Assembly (NCBI RefSeq): GCF_039511225.1
Contig: NZ_CP154261.1
Coordinates: 3,162,001-3,226,000 of the forward strand
DNA from: Sphingobacterium multivorum
Lineage (GTDB): Bacteria; Bacteroidota; Bacteroidia; Sphingobacteriales; Sphingobacteriaceae
Direction of reading: 5' to 3'
DNA: 64,000 nucleotides
Positions 46,475-55,014 of this stretch are shown in pieces. Position 1 is the first letter of the stretch. Each line of letters starts with the position of its first letter. A program made the translations under genes and the position numbers. The notes under the pieces were generated by a model. The model was not told the origin of the DNA and did not search any database. It was given only the letters and a program-made list of their open reading frames with translations.

Positions 46475-47269
46475 TTAACCAAAAATCCGATTTAACACTT
46501 TGGCAAGGCGTAAACCACCTTTGAGCATACATTGCTCCATAATATCTTTGTTTTGATAGACATAGGAGTAGGATAAATTGGCATTATTAGCTACGTCAGC
46601 GTAAATCTTTTCAGCTAATTGATTTGATTCATACAACCAATTCGAGAGTTCTCCAGCCGCTAACTGCGCATTCTCTTTTTTATTGTTCACATCTAAAACA
46701 GTTGCAAACTCGGTGTAACTATACTTCTCATTATCAACCAAATCGCTATCCCATACACGGTGAATATTTGACTTTTTTCCAAACCAGCTTACTTCAATCT
46801 TATTGCCTCCTTGATCCTCAGCACGGCTAACGTGCATGGGTTGATGCGCATCGCCCAAAATATGGATCAAGAAATAGAGGTTTTGCTTTTGCTGATCCAT
46901 TGGAAGAGTTTTATCTGCAAACGACTTCTCAATACGTAGCGCTGTCTTATAAAGATTCTCGTCGGCTGAACTTTCTAAACCCAATTGAAAATCAGCCCAG
47001 GGTAAATTCGAGTTTAAATTGATAAAATGGGAATTTCCCAGTTTTTTAAATTCAGGATTGGGATCTGATTTAATAAAATCTCCCCAGTTGGCCCAATAAG
47101 CCAGTTTCTGTTTTCCAATAATTTTCCCTATATTTTTTTTGGCTTTTTTTGTCAAATGGCGTTCCGCAATTTCGGCCACGACACGATGCCCTGTTGTACC
47201 CCACGCAAATACCGAAGAAAGCTGAAAACACATTGCCATTGCCAGCAAACCCTTAATCATTTTTTTCAT
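46475..47269 (-). CDS. S1/P1-type nuclease, exported
   Basis: A 264-residue zinc-dependent single-strand nuclease. The signal peptide ends at about residue 22 (SVFA), so Trp23 becomes the mature N-terminus. That residue contributes a zinc ligand in this family (WGTTGHR, with His28). More ligands are visible in HFINLNS, LGDAHQPMHVSRAEDQGGN and NIHRVWDSD. It degrades single-stranded DNA or RNA, or acts as a 3'-nucleotidase, in the periplasm, perhaps for phosphate or nucleotide scavenging. Monocistronic. Confidence 0.92.
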   Translation of the reverse strand: MKKMIKGLLAMAMCFQLSSVFAWGTTGHRVVAEIAERHLTKKAKKNIGKIIGKQKLAYWANWGDFIKSDPNPEFKKLGNSHFINLNSNLPWADFQLGLESSADENLYKTALRIEKSFADKTLPMDQQKQNLYFLIHILGDAHQPMHVSRAEDQGGNKIEVSWFGKKSNIHRVWDSDLVDNEKYSYTEFATVLDVNNKKENAQLAAGELSNWLYESNQLAEKIYADVANNANLSYSYVYQNKDIMEQCMLKGGLRLAKVLNRIFG

Positions 47270-47391
47270 TAGATTGTTGTTTTAAATGATGACGAAGTTC
47301 TTACCTGTAAAAAACGCTGTTCTCTCCACAAACTGGAGTTGAAAAGCGGAATCAAACCTGTAATAACTCATCTTACTATACTAAATGTTAA

Positions 47392-47853
47392 TTATTTGAA
47401 AATATCGAAGGTATACTTCGCTGAGGACCAAAACTCATCCAGCGCAATTATTCGAGGCTTAAAAAAAGAAATGAGCTCAGCCCAGTCTGTCTCTTTAAAA
47501 ACGCTGTAACCTGTTAAGCTCGTGTAGATCCGACAAATCGGTTTCCCATATTCGTCCGTTCCGTCCAAGTCCCAAATCCACTCCTCTCCAAGAAGATCCT
47601 GCAACAACACTTTAAACTGAAGAAATTGTTCTGCCATCAATGCCCTCAGTCCAGCATCAGGTTGTGACCACTGTATCGCAACAGTTGCCACTTTGTTATC
47701 CGCATCCATTTTGAAGTATAAATGCTTAATGCCTGTCTTGTAGTTGATCCAATTTACCTTATCCCCATCTGCAGATGCATGTAAAGCCATAAATTGGCCA
47801 AACTTCGTCCAGAATAACTGTTTTAACTGTTTTATCTCTTCCCTTGAATACAC
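47392..47853 (-). CDS. DUF4268 protein
   Basis: A 153-residue protein matching the DUF4268 pattern (KQLKQLFWTKFGQFMALH at the start, then VNWINYKTGIKHLYFKMDAD and EEWIWDLDGTDEYGKPICRIY). The family is cytoplasmic and its function is unknown. It has no signal peptide and no operon partner. A minus-strand TAATTTTG box at 47873-47880 lies 19 nt upstream. Confidence 0.8.
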   Translation of the reverse strand: MYSREEIKQLKQLFWTKFGQFMALHASADGDKVNWINYKTGIKHLYFKMDADNKVATVAIQWSQPDAGLRALMAEQFLQFKVLLQDLLGEEWIWDLDGTDEYGKPICRIYTSLTGYSVFKETDWAELISFFKPRIIALDEFWSSAKYTFDIFK

Positions 47854-47872
47854 CGATACAAATTTTAGTCAA

Positions 47873-47880
47873 CAAAATTA
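47873..47880 (-). promoter_or_regulatory. -7 box for the DUF4268 gene
   Basis: CAAAATTA on the plus strand reads TAATTTTG on the minus strand, 19 nt before the start. Confidence 0.35.
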
Positions 47881-47950
47881 GCAAAATAGCACGGTATGTC
47901 TAAACCTTATTGGTATCAAAATTGTTGTTTTAACAATATATATTCGAAAG

Positions 47951-48487
47951 ATGAACATGGATAAGAAAAAATCACTGTTACTGTTAGCTGGCGTCGCACT
48001 TAGCGCGGTGGCCTATAATGCCTTTAAGCCCGTCATCTCGCGACCTGACGTCGTAGATCCATTTGACTTGGATAAATACCTTGGAAAATGGTATGAAATA
48101 GCTAGACTCGATTTTTATTGGGAAAAAGGCTTAAGTCAAGTTTCGGCAGAATACAGCAAAAATAAAAATGGTACAATACGTGTCAATAACCAAGGGTACT
48201 CCGAAGACAAAGAACGCTGGAAACAGTCTATCGGAAAAGCTAAATTTGTCAACAGCCCCAATGAAGGTGCACTTAAAGTGTCGTTCTTTGGACCGTTTTA
48301 CAGTGGCTATAATATCGTAAAAATAACGTCGGATTATAAGTATGCACTTATTTTTGGGGACAACCTCGATTATATGTGGATTTTGGGCCGTGAGAGGGAA
48401 ATTCCAGATAAAATAAGAAATGAATTTTTAACCTATGCCCTCCAATGTGGATATAAAACAGGCGATCTGGTGTGGACCAAGCACTAA
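47951..48487 (+). CDS. Lipocalin (Blc type)
   Basis: A 178-residue lipocalin. After a hydrophobic N-terminal segment (LLLLAGVALSAVAYNAF, signal-anchor or lipid-anchor like, without a clear lipobox), the family motif GKWYEIARLD is at 45-54. ALIFGDNLDYMWILGRE gives the closing strand pattern. Bacterial lipocalins bind fatty acids or lysophospholipids and take part in envelope maintenance. Met1 and Met3 are both possible starts. No operon partner. Confidence 0.88.
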   Translation: MNMDKKKSLLLLAGVALSAVAYNAFKPVISRPDVVDPFDLDKYLGKWYEIARLDFYWEKGLSQVSAEYSKNKNGTIRVNNQGYSEDKERWKQSIGKAKFVNSPNEGALKVSFFGPFYSGYNIVKITSDYKYALIFGDNLDYMWILGREREIPDKIRNEFLTYALQCGYKTGDLVWTKH

Positions 48488-48505
48488 TCCTGTATAGATC
48501 AAACC

Positions 48506-48811
48506 TTAGTTAAAGATCGGGGCCAATAGCTGATAGTTTAACGTCTTGTCCTGCGAGAGCACATCGGCTATTTCTTCAATATCCTCTGGGGTAATTGCAT
48601 TTCTGATACCTGCATTGTAAAGGTTCGTAAGGAAAAATGCAGCTTCACGTTTTTCGTTAAGCGGCAAAATTGAACTCCCGACATAGAAATTTAATACAGA
48701 TACAGCATATTCGCCAAACAGGTTAAAACCGAAATCACCATTTTTCTGGAGGCAATAACGCATCATTTTTTCAAAATCAGAACGCAAAGTATCTTTAATC
48801 TCAGTAGTCAT
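48506..48811 (-). CDS. Small protein of unknown function
   Basis: A 101-residue ORF from ATG 48809-48811 (MTTEIKDTLRSDFEKMM). The frame is open from 48907, but the upstream codons overlap the amt terminator, so a late start fits better. It is mostly helical and has no signal. I do not recognise the family. It stands between the lipocalin and amt. Confidence 0.65.
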   Translation of the reverse strand: MTTEIKDTLRSDFEKMMRYCLQKNGDFGFNLFGEYAVSVLNFYVGSSILPLNEKREAAFFLTNLYNAGIRNAITPEDIEEIADVLSQDKTLNYQLLAPIFN

Positions 48812-48895
48812 TGAACATCGTTTTAGAGGCATAGTTGCCGAAAATAGTGTATAACAACATACACTCTTCTCCTGGCAGGACAAAAATGCAAAAAA

Positions 48896-48938
48896 TATCC
48901 CAAACAATGTACCGCGAAGCAGTAGATTGTTTGGGATA
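48896..48938 (-). terminator. Terminator after amt
   Basis: Arms 48896-48912 and 48922-48938 pair over 17 positions with one mismatch and a 9-nt loop. On the minus strand the stem is followed by a T-run (TATTTTTTGC). Confidence 0.85.
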
Positions 48939-48963
48939 AATGAAGCGTTATACCACGAATGGT

Positions 48964-50268
48964 TTACAATGCTTCTGCATGTTGAGAAACATCCAAGCCA
49001 AGCTCTTCATCTGTTTCTTCGACGCGCAATGGAGCGATAAGATCGGTGATCTTCAATAGTACCAATGAACCCACGAAGGCAAAAAATGACACCGCAAATA
49101 ACGCGACCATATGGACAAAAAACAATTTCGTCTCGCCAAAAAATAGGCCATTGTCCACAACAAGCGGATTAACATTATGATGAGCAAACACACCGGTAAG
49201 TACCATACCAACCATACCGCCTACCCCGTGACAAGGGAACACATCCAACGTATCGTCTATACTTGTTTTGCTTCTCAGATATACAACCAGATTACTAACC
49301 AAAGCACCAACCAAACCAATGATCATCGCATGTGGAATACTGACAAAACCAGCTGCTGGAGTAATTGCAACCAAACCAACAACAGCACCGATACATGCCC
49401 CCATTGCTGAAGGTTTTTTTCCACGTATGATATCAACAAATATCCATGCCATCGCGGCCATAGCCGATGCTGTAGTTGTGGTCGCAAAAGCATATGCTGC
49501 CAACGAATTTGCTCCACCGGCAGAACCGGCATTAAATCCAAACCAGCCAAACCATAAAAGTGCTGTACCCAAGATCACGTAGCTTATACGTGCTGGATTA
49601 TGACTTTGTGTCTTACGTCCTTTTAAATAAATAGCAGCTGCCAACGCCGCCCAACCAGCCGACATGTGTACAACTGTACCACCGGCAAAATCAAGAACAC
49701 CAAATTTTGCCAATATACCTTCTGGATGCCACGTAGCATGTGCCAATGGCATATAAATAAAAATACTGAACAGGATTATGAATAACATAAATGAATTAAA
49801 ACGGATACGTTCTGCAAAAGCCCCAGTAATTAATGCCGGTGTAATAATCGCAAACTTCAATTGAAACATGGCAAACAAAACCAAAGGTATAGTGGGAAGC
49901 GCTCCCCAAGCAACATTCCCTAATGTACCTTTCATCATAAAAAATGTACGCGGATCACCCACAATACCACCGATATCATCGCCGAAAGCTAAACTAAAGC
50001 CAACAATGACCCAAAGGATTGTCATTAAACACATACATATAAAGCTTTGCATCATCGTTGAAATTACATTCTTCTTGCTAACCATACCGCCGTAAAAAAA
50101 GGCAAGTCCAGGTGTCATAATCAACACCAATGCAGAAGAAGTCAACAACCAGGCCGTATCTCCCGTATCAAATTCTGTCTTGTTTAAGTCAGACAAGTCA
50201 ATCGAGGGAAATACAAGTCCTAATACTCCCAAAAGAACTAGAACAATGAGTGGAATAATTTTTTTCAT
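48964..50268 (-). CDS. amt: Ammonium transporter (Amt/MEP/Rh)
   Basis: A 434-residue ammonium channel. A signal-like N-terminus precedes 11 helices, with DTAWLLTSSALVLIMTPGLAFFYGGMV, the ATWHPEGILAKFGVLDFAGGTVVHMSAGWAALA twin-His region in two pieces, and GGMVGMVLTGVFAHHN. It conducts ammonium or ammonia across the inner membrane. Unusually, no glnK/PII gene is directly beside it. It is divergent from an outer-membrane porin across 289 bp. Confidence 0.95.
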   Translation of the reverse strand: MKKIIPLIVLVLLGVLGLVFPSIDLSDLNKTEFDTGDTAWLLTSSALVLIMTPGLAFFYGGMVSKKNVISTMMQSFICMCLMTILWVIVGFSLAFGDDIGGIVGDPRTFFMMKGTLGNVAWGALPTIPLVLFAMFQLKFAIITPALITGAFAERIRFNSFMLFIILFSIFIYMPLAHATWHPEGILAKFGVLDFAGGTVVHMSAGWAALAAAIYLKGRKTQSHNPARISYVILGTALLWFGWFGFNAGSAGGANSLAAYAFATTTTASAMAAMAWIFVDIIRGKKPSAMGACIGAVVGLVAITPAAGFVSIPHAMIIGLVGALVSNLVVYLRSKTSIDDTLDVFPCHGVGGMVGMVLTGVFAHHNVNPLVVDNGLFFGETKLFFVHMVALFAVSFFAFVGSLVLLKITDLIAPLRVEETDEELGLDVSQHAEAL

Positions 50269-50557
50269 TTGTTTAAACTGATTAGTGTTTTCAATACATT
50301 AATAAAATTGTTAAAAAAATACAAGAACAAAACAAAAACCTACTTTCTCTTATAATTTTTTCAAATATAAAGTCTTTTTATTAAAAAAATACCATGTTAT
50401 TTTATTTTTTATGATTTTTTTTACATAATTTCACAAAAACAAATACAAAAACCACAATAATCACTTAATTTTTCAACCAAAAACCAAACAAAACAAGCAA
50501 AACAAAGATAATTTCACCTAAAAACATCAAACAAATCAAACTTAAACCCAAAAAAAC
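50269..50557. other. Divergent region amt/porin, G-poor
   Basis: About 290 bp between divergent genes with no ORF. The right-hand ~150 nt on the plus strand, leading into the porin gene, is nearly free of G and rich in A and C. No convincing hairpin or palindrome is seen. Promoters and any nitrogen-control site for both genes must lie here. Confidence 0.6.
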
Positions 50558-51610
50558 ATGAAAAGACTTCTAACAACCATCATCCTGTCGACATTTCTAA
50601 TAAAAACAGCCACCTGCCAAGAAGAAACAAAAGAAAAAGGAATAGAAATATCCGGATCAGTGGACACCTATTGGAAATATGATTTTCAAAACAAACCCAA
50701 CATCAACACCTATTTTACGGAAGACAACAACTCTGTGTCTATTGGCATGGTGGATCTGGCTGTAAAAAAGAAGTTTAAAAAAGCATCATTTGTCGGAGAA
50801 TTATCTTTTGGGCCCAGAGGACAGTATCGATCCATTATGAACGGTGATGGCCAGGCCGGCGATGACAAAAACAGTTTCCACATCCAAAATTTATATGTAG
50901 GCTATGATCTAACCGAGAAGCTCAATCTTACTGCAGGATTCATGGGAACATTTGTGGGTTTTGAAGTAATATCGCCCACATACAACTTTCATTATTCAAC
51001 TTCCTATTTATTTGGCGCCGGCCCCTTTCAAGACGCAGGTTTAAAAGCTACCTATAGTTTCTCAGACAAAGTAGCCTTAATGGTCGGACTATTTAACGAC
51101 TGGAACGTCTATCAAGATATGAACGGAGTTTCCCATGTCGGATCACAACTGGCCTATACCCCCAATGACAAAAGCAGCTTCTATCTCAATTTTCTGACAG
51201 GATCGTCCGCTGGCGGTAAAAACAATTACAGTTCCGGGACCTTGGTCGATCTCGTTGCCAATTATGACTTCACCTCGAAATTTTTCCTTGGATTAAATGC
51301 TACAAATTATAAAAAGAGAGATGGTGGCGGTTACTCTGGAATAGCACTTTATCCAAGAATTCATTTTTCAGAAAATTTTGGTCTAGGATTACGCGAAGAG
51401 TTTTTCCAAACGCATAAAGAGGAAGAAAATGGAATCCCTAGCTCCAATATCCTCGCAACCACCTTAACAGCAGAATACAATTACCATGGATTCAAATTTA
51501 TTCCCGAAATCAGAATTGACAAAGGAAATACCGAACGATTCATCAAGAACGACTTAAGCCCAACTAAATCTGCAGGACAATTTCTATTGGCCTGTGTATA
51601 CAGTTTCTAA
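50558..51610 (+). CDS. Outer-membrane porin (BBP2/OmpL-like)
   Basis: A 350-residue protein with a signal peptide (to about residue 21, TATCQEE) and a strand-rich body with alternating hydrophobic residues (GFMGTFVGFEVISPTYNFHY, FQDAGLKATYSFSDKVALMVG, closing LACVYSF with terminal Phe). This matches the putative beta-barrel porin-2 family. It should form a small diffusion channel in the outer membrane. Divergence from amt suggests the two may serve nitrogen uptake, with porin outside and Amt inside (inference). Confidence 0.83.
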   Translation: MKRLLTTIILSTFLIKTATCQEETKEKGIEISGSVDTYWKYDFQNKPNINTYFTEDNNSVSIGMVDLAVKKKFKKASFVGELSFGPRGQYRSIMNGDGQAGDDKNSFHIQNLYVGYDLTEKLNLTAGFMGTFVGFEVISPTYNFHYSTSYLFGAGPFQDAGLKATYSFSDKVALMVGLFNDWNVYQDMNGVSHVGSQLAYTPNDKSSFYLNFLTGSSAGGKNNYSSGTLVDLVANYDFTSKFFLGLNATNYKKRDGGGYSGIALYPRIHFSENFGLGLREEFFQTHKEEENGIPSSNILATTLTAEYNYHGFKFIPEIRIDKGNTERFIKNDLSPTKSAGQFLLACVYSF

Positions 51611-51653
51611 AGAGCATTCCATTACACCAAAGAAAAGGGCAGACTACACTGCG

Positions 51654-51690
51654 ATGCCCCCAAAAGCGAGACACTTTCTGGGGGCATTTT
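51654..51690 (+). terminator. Terminator after the porin
   Basis: Perfect 9-bp GC-rich arms (51654-51662 with 51679-51687) have a 16-nt loop and then a T-run. Confidence 0.82.
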
Positions 51691-51770
51691 TATGAGAAAA
51701 AACACAGTTTGGAATTCAAACTTAGTCTTGTCGATCGGATCGTTCAAGGTTATTGTTCAGCAAAAAACAC

Positions 51771-53150
51771 TTACCGAACACTTACAGAAACATGCCGATC
51801 CATAATACGATCGGATTCGGGCGCATCTGCCTTATACTTGGCAAACTGTGAACCGTACCCCTCTGCACCGATTACCTGTTTGGAAAGCTGCTCTTTACCC
51901 AGGTAATCCTTTACAGCTGTTGCGCGCTCAAGCGATAACTTTTTATTAAAATCCTCATTACCTGTTTTGTCGGTATAACCACCGATCTTAATATTGGCTG
52001 CAGGAAAAGCCTTTAATATCGCCGCAAGATTACGCAGTTGCACCTGGCTTTCAGGCAACACCTCGGCTGTACCTGTTTTGAAATTCAGGTTATCGAAATC
52101 AAACCAGGTATTTTTCAGGGAATCCTCACCGATCGACTTATAATCGGACTTTAGAAATTGGACCAACTGATCTTCTATCCCGCCTTTAAATGCAGCAAGT
52201 TTGACACCGTCTGGCAAGATGACCTCCGTCTGCTCGCGCTCCACTACACTGGAACCTGTTTTCATCGTACTTGAATCCACCATTGCACTGTTCACACTGG
52301 TGTCGGTAGCACCGTCTTGCTTACTGCCACTGCAGCCTTTTCCAAATAAAAACCAGAGTAGAGCCAATATAACCAAGGCGATTAAAATCTTCCACCAACC
52401 GCCACCGGAACCGTTTCTGGAATTGTTTTCAGCTATTGCTGCCCGCGACTCGCCTGTTCTCGGCAATGACAAAGGCTCTTTATGTGCTTCCAACTCATTT
52501 GCTGGATTAATGGAGCTTGGCTTATGACTATCGACCTCCCTGACAACATCGGCAGGAACTGCAGGTTCAGTCACCGACTCCGCAGGTGGAGAAAAATGCG
52601 CCCCATCGAAAAGCTTTCCAAAGGCACCTAAACCTAAACCCGCTGGCACAGCAGCAGCAAAAGCTGTTTTATTTTCCTGCAAAACATGACCGATACGTTC
52701 AAAATCCCAATTTTGTCCCTTATTTGTTAAACTGGAGAATATCGCTGGCAGAGAAAAGTTCATTAATTTCCCAATGGAACTACCATCATAGCCCAAATAA
52801 CCGGCAACGGTACTCAAAACGGTATCAAGGCCACCACCAAATATTGATCCCAGTAGCCCAGCCGAATTCTCACCTTCCACCGCACGAGCCCCTGCAGACT
52901 CATCCGCGTTGGCGACACCGCCGAGAAGTCCTTTGAGATCAAAATCCGCAAAATGCTGCTTGGCCTTTTCAAGTATTGCCGAAATTCCACCGGAATCGGA
53001 ATGTTGGCTTAAACCTAAAAACAAGGCGGGAATTGTTGCATTCAACCCCTGCTTCACCCCCTCTTTATCCTGGTTTAAAACTTGCCCTATCTGAGCGACC
53101 GCTTCTTCGTCAAAAAAGTCCTTCGCCCCTTTTAAAAGCTGATTTTCCAT
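51771..53150 (-). CDS. DUF937 protein with OmpA C-terminal domain
   Basis: A 459-residue fusion. Residues 1-190 are DUF937/YidB-like helices with glycine-rich stretches (ATIPALFLGLSQHS, GLLGSIFGGGLDTVL). A Pro/Glu/Ser linker leads to a single membrane segment (WWKILIALVILALLWFLFG, about 255-273). A cysteine soon after (GKGCSGS) and an OmpA/MotB peptidoglycan-binding domain complete it (about 335-459, NLNFKTGTAEVLPES, IGGYTDKTGNEDFNKKLSLERA). The OmpA end must be periplasmic, so the DUF937 part would be cytoplasmic if the segment spans the membrane. Confidence 0.86.
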   Translation of the reverse strand: MENQLLKGAKDFFDEEAVAQIGQVLNQDKEGVKQGLNATIPALFLGLSQHSDSGGISAILEKAKQHFADFDLKGLLGGVANADESAGARAVEGENSAGLLGSIFGGGLDTVLSTVAGYLGYDGSSIGKLMNFSLPAIFSSLTNKGQNWDFERIGHVLQENKTAFAAAVPAGLGLGAFGKLFDGAHFSPPAESVTEPAVPADVVREVDSHKPSSINPANELEAHKEPLSLPRTGESRAAIAENNSRNGSGGGWWKILIALVILALLWFLFGKGCSGSKQDGATDTSVNSAMVDSSTMKTGSSVVEREQTEVILPDGVKLAAFKGGIEDQLVQFLKSDYKSIGEDSLKNTWFDFDNLNFKTGTAEVLPESQVQLRNLAAILKAFPAANIKIGGYTDKTGNEDFNKKLSLERATAVKDYLGKEQLSKQVIGAEGYGSQFAKYKADAPESDRIMDRHVSVSVR

Positions 53151-53220
53151 AATCTTCGTTTATTTTTAGTTTTTATAAAACTCTAACAAACAAAGGTTTA
53201 ATTTGTTTACTCAATACGAT

Positions 53221-53634
53221 TTACTGATCAAAATCACCCGAAAGCCATTTCGGAAGAACAAACTCGGATGCCAAATGAGCCCATCGGTAGTTCTGCCAAT
53301 TAGCTTTACTGATCCACAGCACTTCGTCCAGCTCTTCGTAAGCCTCAAATGCATGACGCTCTGCCAGTTTAATTAAATAGATATAGCCCACGACAACCGT
53401 ATTAAGTTCATTTACGGCTTGCGTACTGTGGCTTCCGATAAACCGTATTTCCATCCCGCCCACGTCATACTGAAGCTCCTCCTTGAGTTCGCGAATTAAG
53501 GTCTCCTCACGGCTTTCTTCCGGAGCTACCTTCCCTCCGGGCAGCTGAAAATAGCTAGAACCTTTTTTACGAACCATCAGCAAATCTCCTTCCGGGGCAA
53601 GCATCACCCCCGAGCAAATAACAATTTTGTCCAT
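53221..53634 (-). CDS. NUDIX hydrolase
   Basis: A 137-residue NUDIX-fold enzyme. The NUDIX box G-x5-E-x7-REL-x2-E is seen in GGKVAPEESREETLIRELKEEL, with the preceding VRKKGSSYFQLPGG strand. NUDIX enzymes hydrolyse nucleoside diphosphate derivatives, such as damaged nucleotides or sugar nucleotides. The exact substrate cannot be told. It lies 70 bp after the DUF937-OmpA gene in the direction of reading, with its own start. Confidence 0.9.
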   Translation of the reverse strand: MDKIVICSGVMLAPEGDLLMVRKKGSSYFQLPGGKVAPEESREETLIRELKEELQYDVGGMEIRFIGSHSTQAVNELNTVVVGYIYLIKLAERHAFEAYEELDEVLWISKANWQNYRWAHLASEFVLPKWLSGDFDQ

Positions 53635-53912
53635 ATCACTTATTTCACACTGATTATTTCAGACCACAAAACTAACTTTTTATCATCAGCTAAGAAATAT
53701 ATCCGACGAACGTCAACACAGTCCTTCAGCACTACATTTAACCTAAATTAACTACCGCTGCAGTAGTTGACCCTTGAATAGTTCTTCAAGTACACAAAAG
53801 GAATAGCTAAAGGTTTAACGGTAATTCTTTTTCTTTCAACTGCAATAAAATTGCAAATAATAAACTAATTATCTAAGTTTAAGGTATAAAACGATAATCT
53901 ATACATCCATAT
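53635..53912. other. Intergenic region before the L,D-transpeptidase
   Basis: About 278 bp between divergent genes. I see no ORF of note and no strong hairpin. TGCAGTAGTTGACCCTTGAATAG near 53755 is A/T-balanced and unremarkable. Confidence 0.5.
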
Positions 53913-54932
53913 ATGAATCGAAGATTAACCTGTTTCATACTAAGCATGTTGTTTCTATTGCCGGGATGCCGGCAAGATAAGAAAAACACAACAAAGACCA
54001 ATCAGCAAACTGAACAGCGAAAACCTACACCTCCTAAAGAGCAGGTTGAGAAGAAAAAAGTATTTACGGCTGATGATATTATTCTTAAAAAAGAGCTGCT
54101 TTACAACAAATACACCCTGGAGGACAGTTATCCCTACAAAGATACCACGCGAGGTTTTCAATGGGATAAAATCAAGGAACGCCTGGCTTTTATCGAAAAT
54201 TTTCAACAGTCTCCATCGCTGTACGGCGTTCTACAAAATTATCAAAATGAAAAGGGCGAAGCGCCAACAATCCAGAATTATAAGCGGGACTCTTATAAAC
54301 GCGTGTCCGACAGTTTCAATGTCGAACGCTATCAAGCGGCACCACTCTACGATCTTAACAGCGCCAAGGCCGTTCGTTATGGTCGGGATGGCTGGCTCGT
54401 CCGCGTACAAGGTCCAGACAGCATCGCACGGATTCCGATTGAGGGTATTTCATTCGAAGGAAAATATACCGTACCCAAAAGATATCTTCGCATCATTAGC
54501 GATACCGTACAGTTCAACATTATCAATGTTGTCGATGTGAAGAACCAAAATATCTGCACCTTGGAGAAGGTCGGTAAGGAATGGCTTGTCCGAAGCATGA
54601 ACCCCGTGACGAGTGGCCGACACAAACCTCCCCATGCCCAGGAAACACCGACAGGCCTCTTTGTGGTCCAGGAACACAAATCCAAGATGTTTTATTACGA
54701 AGACGGTACCAAAACTTATGCCGGATTCGCCCCCTATGCTACCCGATTTACCGCCGGAGCCTATATACATGGGGTGCCAGTTAACAATCCCAATGGCAGC
54801 ATCATTGAATATAGTGAGAGTCTGGGCACAATACCCAAGTCCCATATGTGCGTCAGAAATGCGTCATCTCACGCTCAATTTGTCTATAAACGGTCAAAAG
54901 ACCTCGCTTCGCTGGTTGTTGTTATTGATTAA
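53913..54932 (+). CDS. L,D-transpeptidase-like lipoprotein (YkuD)
   Basis: A 339-residue lipoprotein (LFLLPGCRQ, Cys19), with a Lys/Thr/Gln-rich linker and a C-terminal YkuD domain (about 225-339). The catalytic motif is HG...S.G and CxR, seen here as AYIHGVPVNN and ESLGTIPKSHMCVRN (Cys about 314). YkuD enzymes form 3-3 peptidoglycan crosslinks or attach Braun-type lipoproteins. The intervening region has no recognised fold. A second L,D-transpeptidase-like gene follows 82 bp downstream. Confidence 0.85.
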   Translation: MNRRLTCFILSMLFLLPGCRQDKKNTTKTNQQTEQRKPTPPKEQVEKKKVFTADDIILKKELLYNKYTLEDSYPYKDTTRGFQWDKIKERLAFIENFQQSPSLYGVLQNYQNEKGEAPTIQNYKRDSYKRVSDSFNVERYQAAPLYDLNSAKAVRYGRDGWLVRVQGPDSIARIPIEGISFEGKYTVPKRYLRIISDTVQFNIINVVDVKNQNICTLEKVGKEWLVRSMNPVTSGRHKPPHAQETPTGLFVVQEHKSKMFYYEDGTKTYAGFAPYATRFTAGAYIHGVPVNNPNGSIIEYSESLGTIPKSHMCVRNASSHAQFVYKRSKDLASLVVVID

Positions 54933-54978
54933 CAATATTTAACATTCTGTAAATCAAATATGTATTAACTTTAATCAT

Positions 54979-54986
54979 TAATTTTG
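54979..54986 (+). promoter_or_regulatory. -7 box for the second L,D-transpeptidase gene
   Basis: An exact TAATTTTG box lies 28 nt before the ATG at 55015. An AAGGGAG sequence (55004-55010), unusual here as a Shine-Dalgarno-like site, lies between box and start. Confidence 0.5.
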
Positions 54987-55014
54987 TAAACATCTACACA
55001 GAAAAGGGAGAAGA

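Noticed and set aside
48812..48907. N-terminal extension of the 101-residue gene to 133 residues
   Set aside because: The extra codons run into the amt terminator, and the later ATG at 48811 gives a more typical start.
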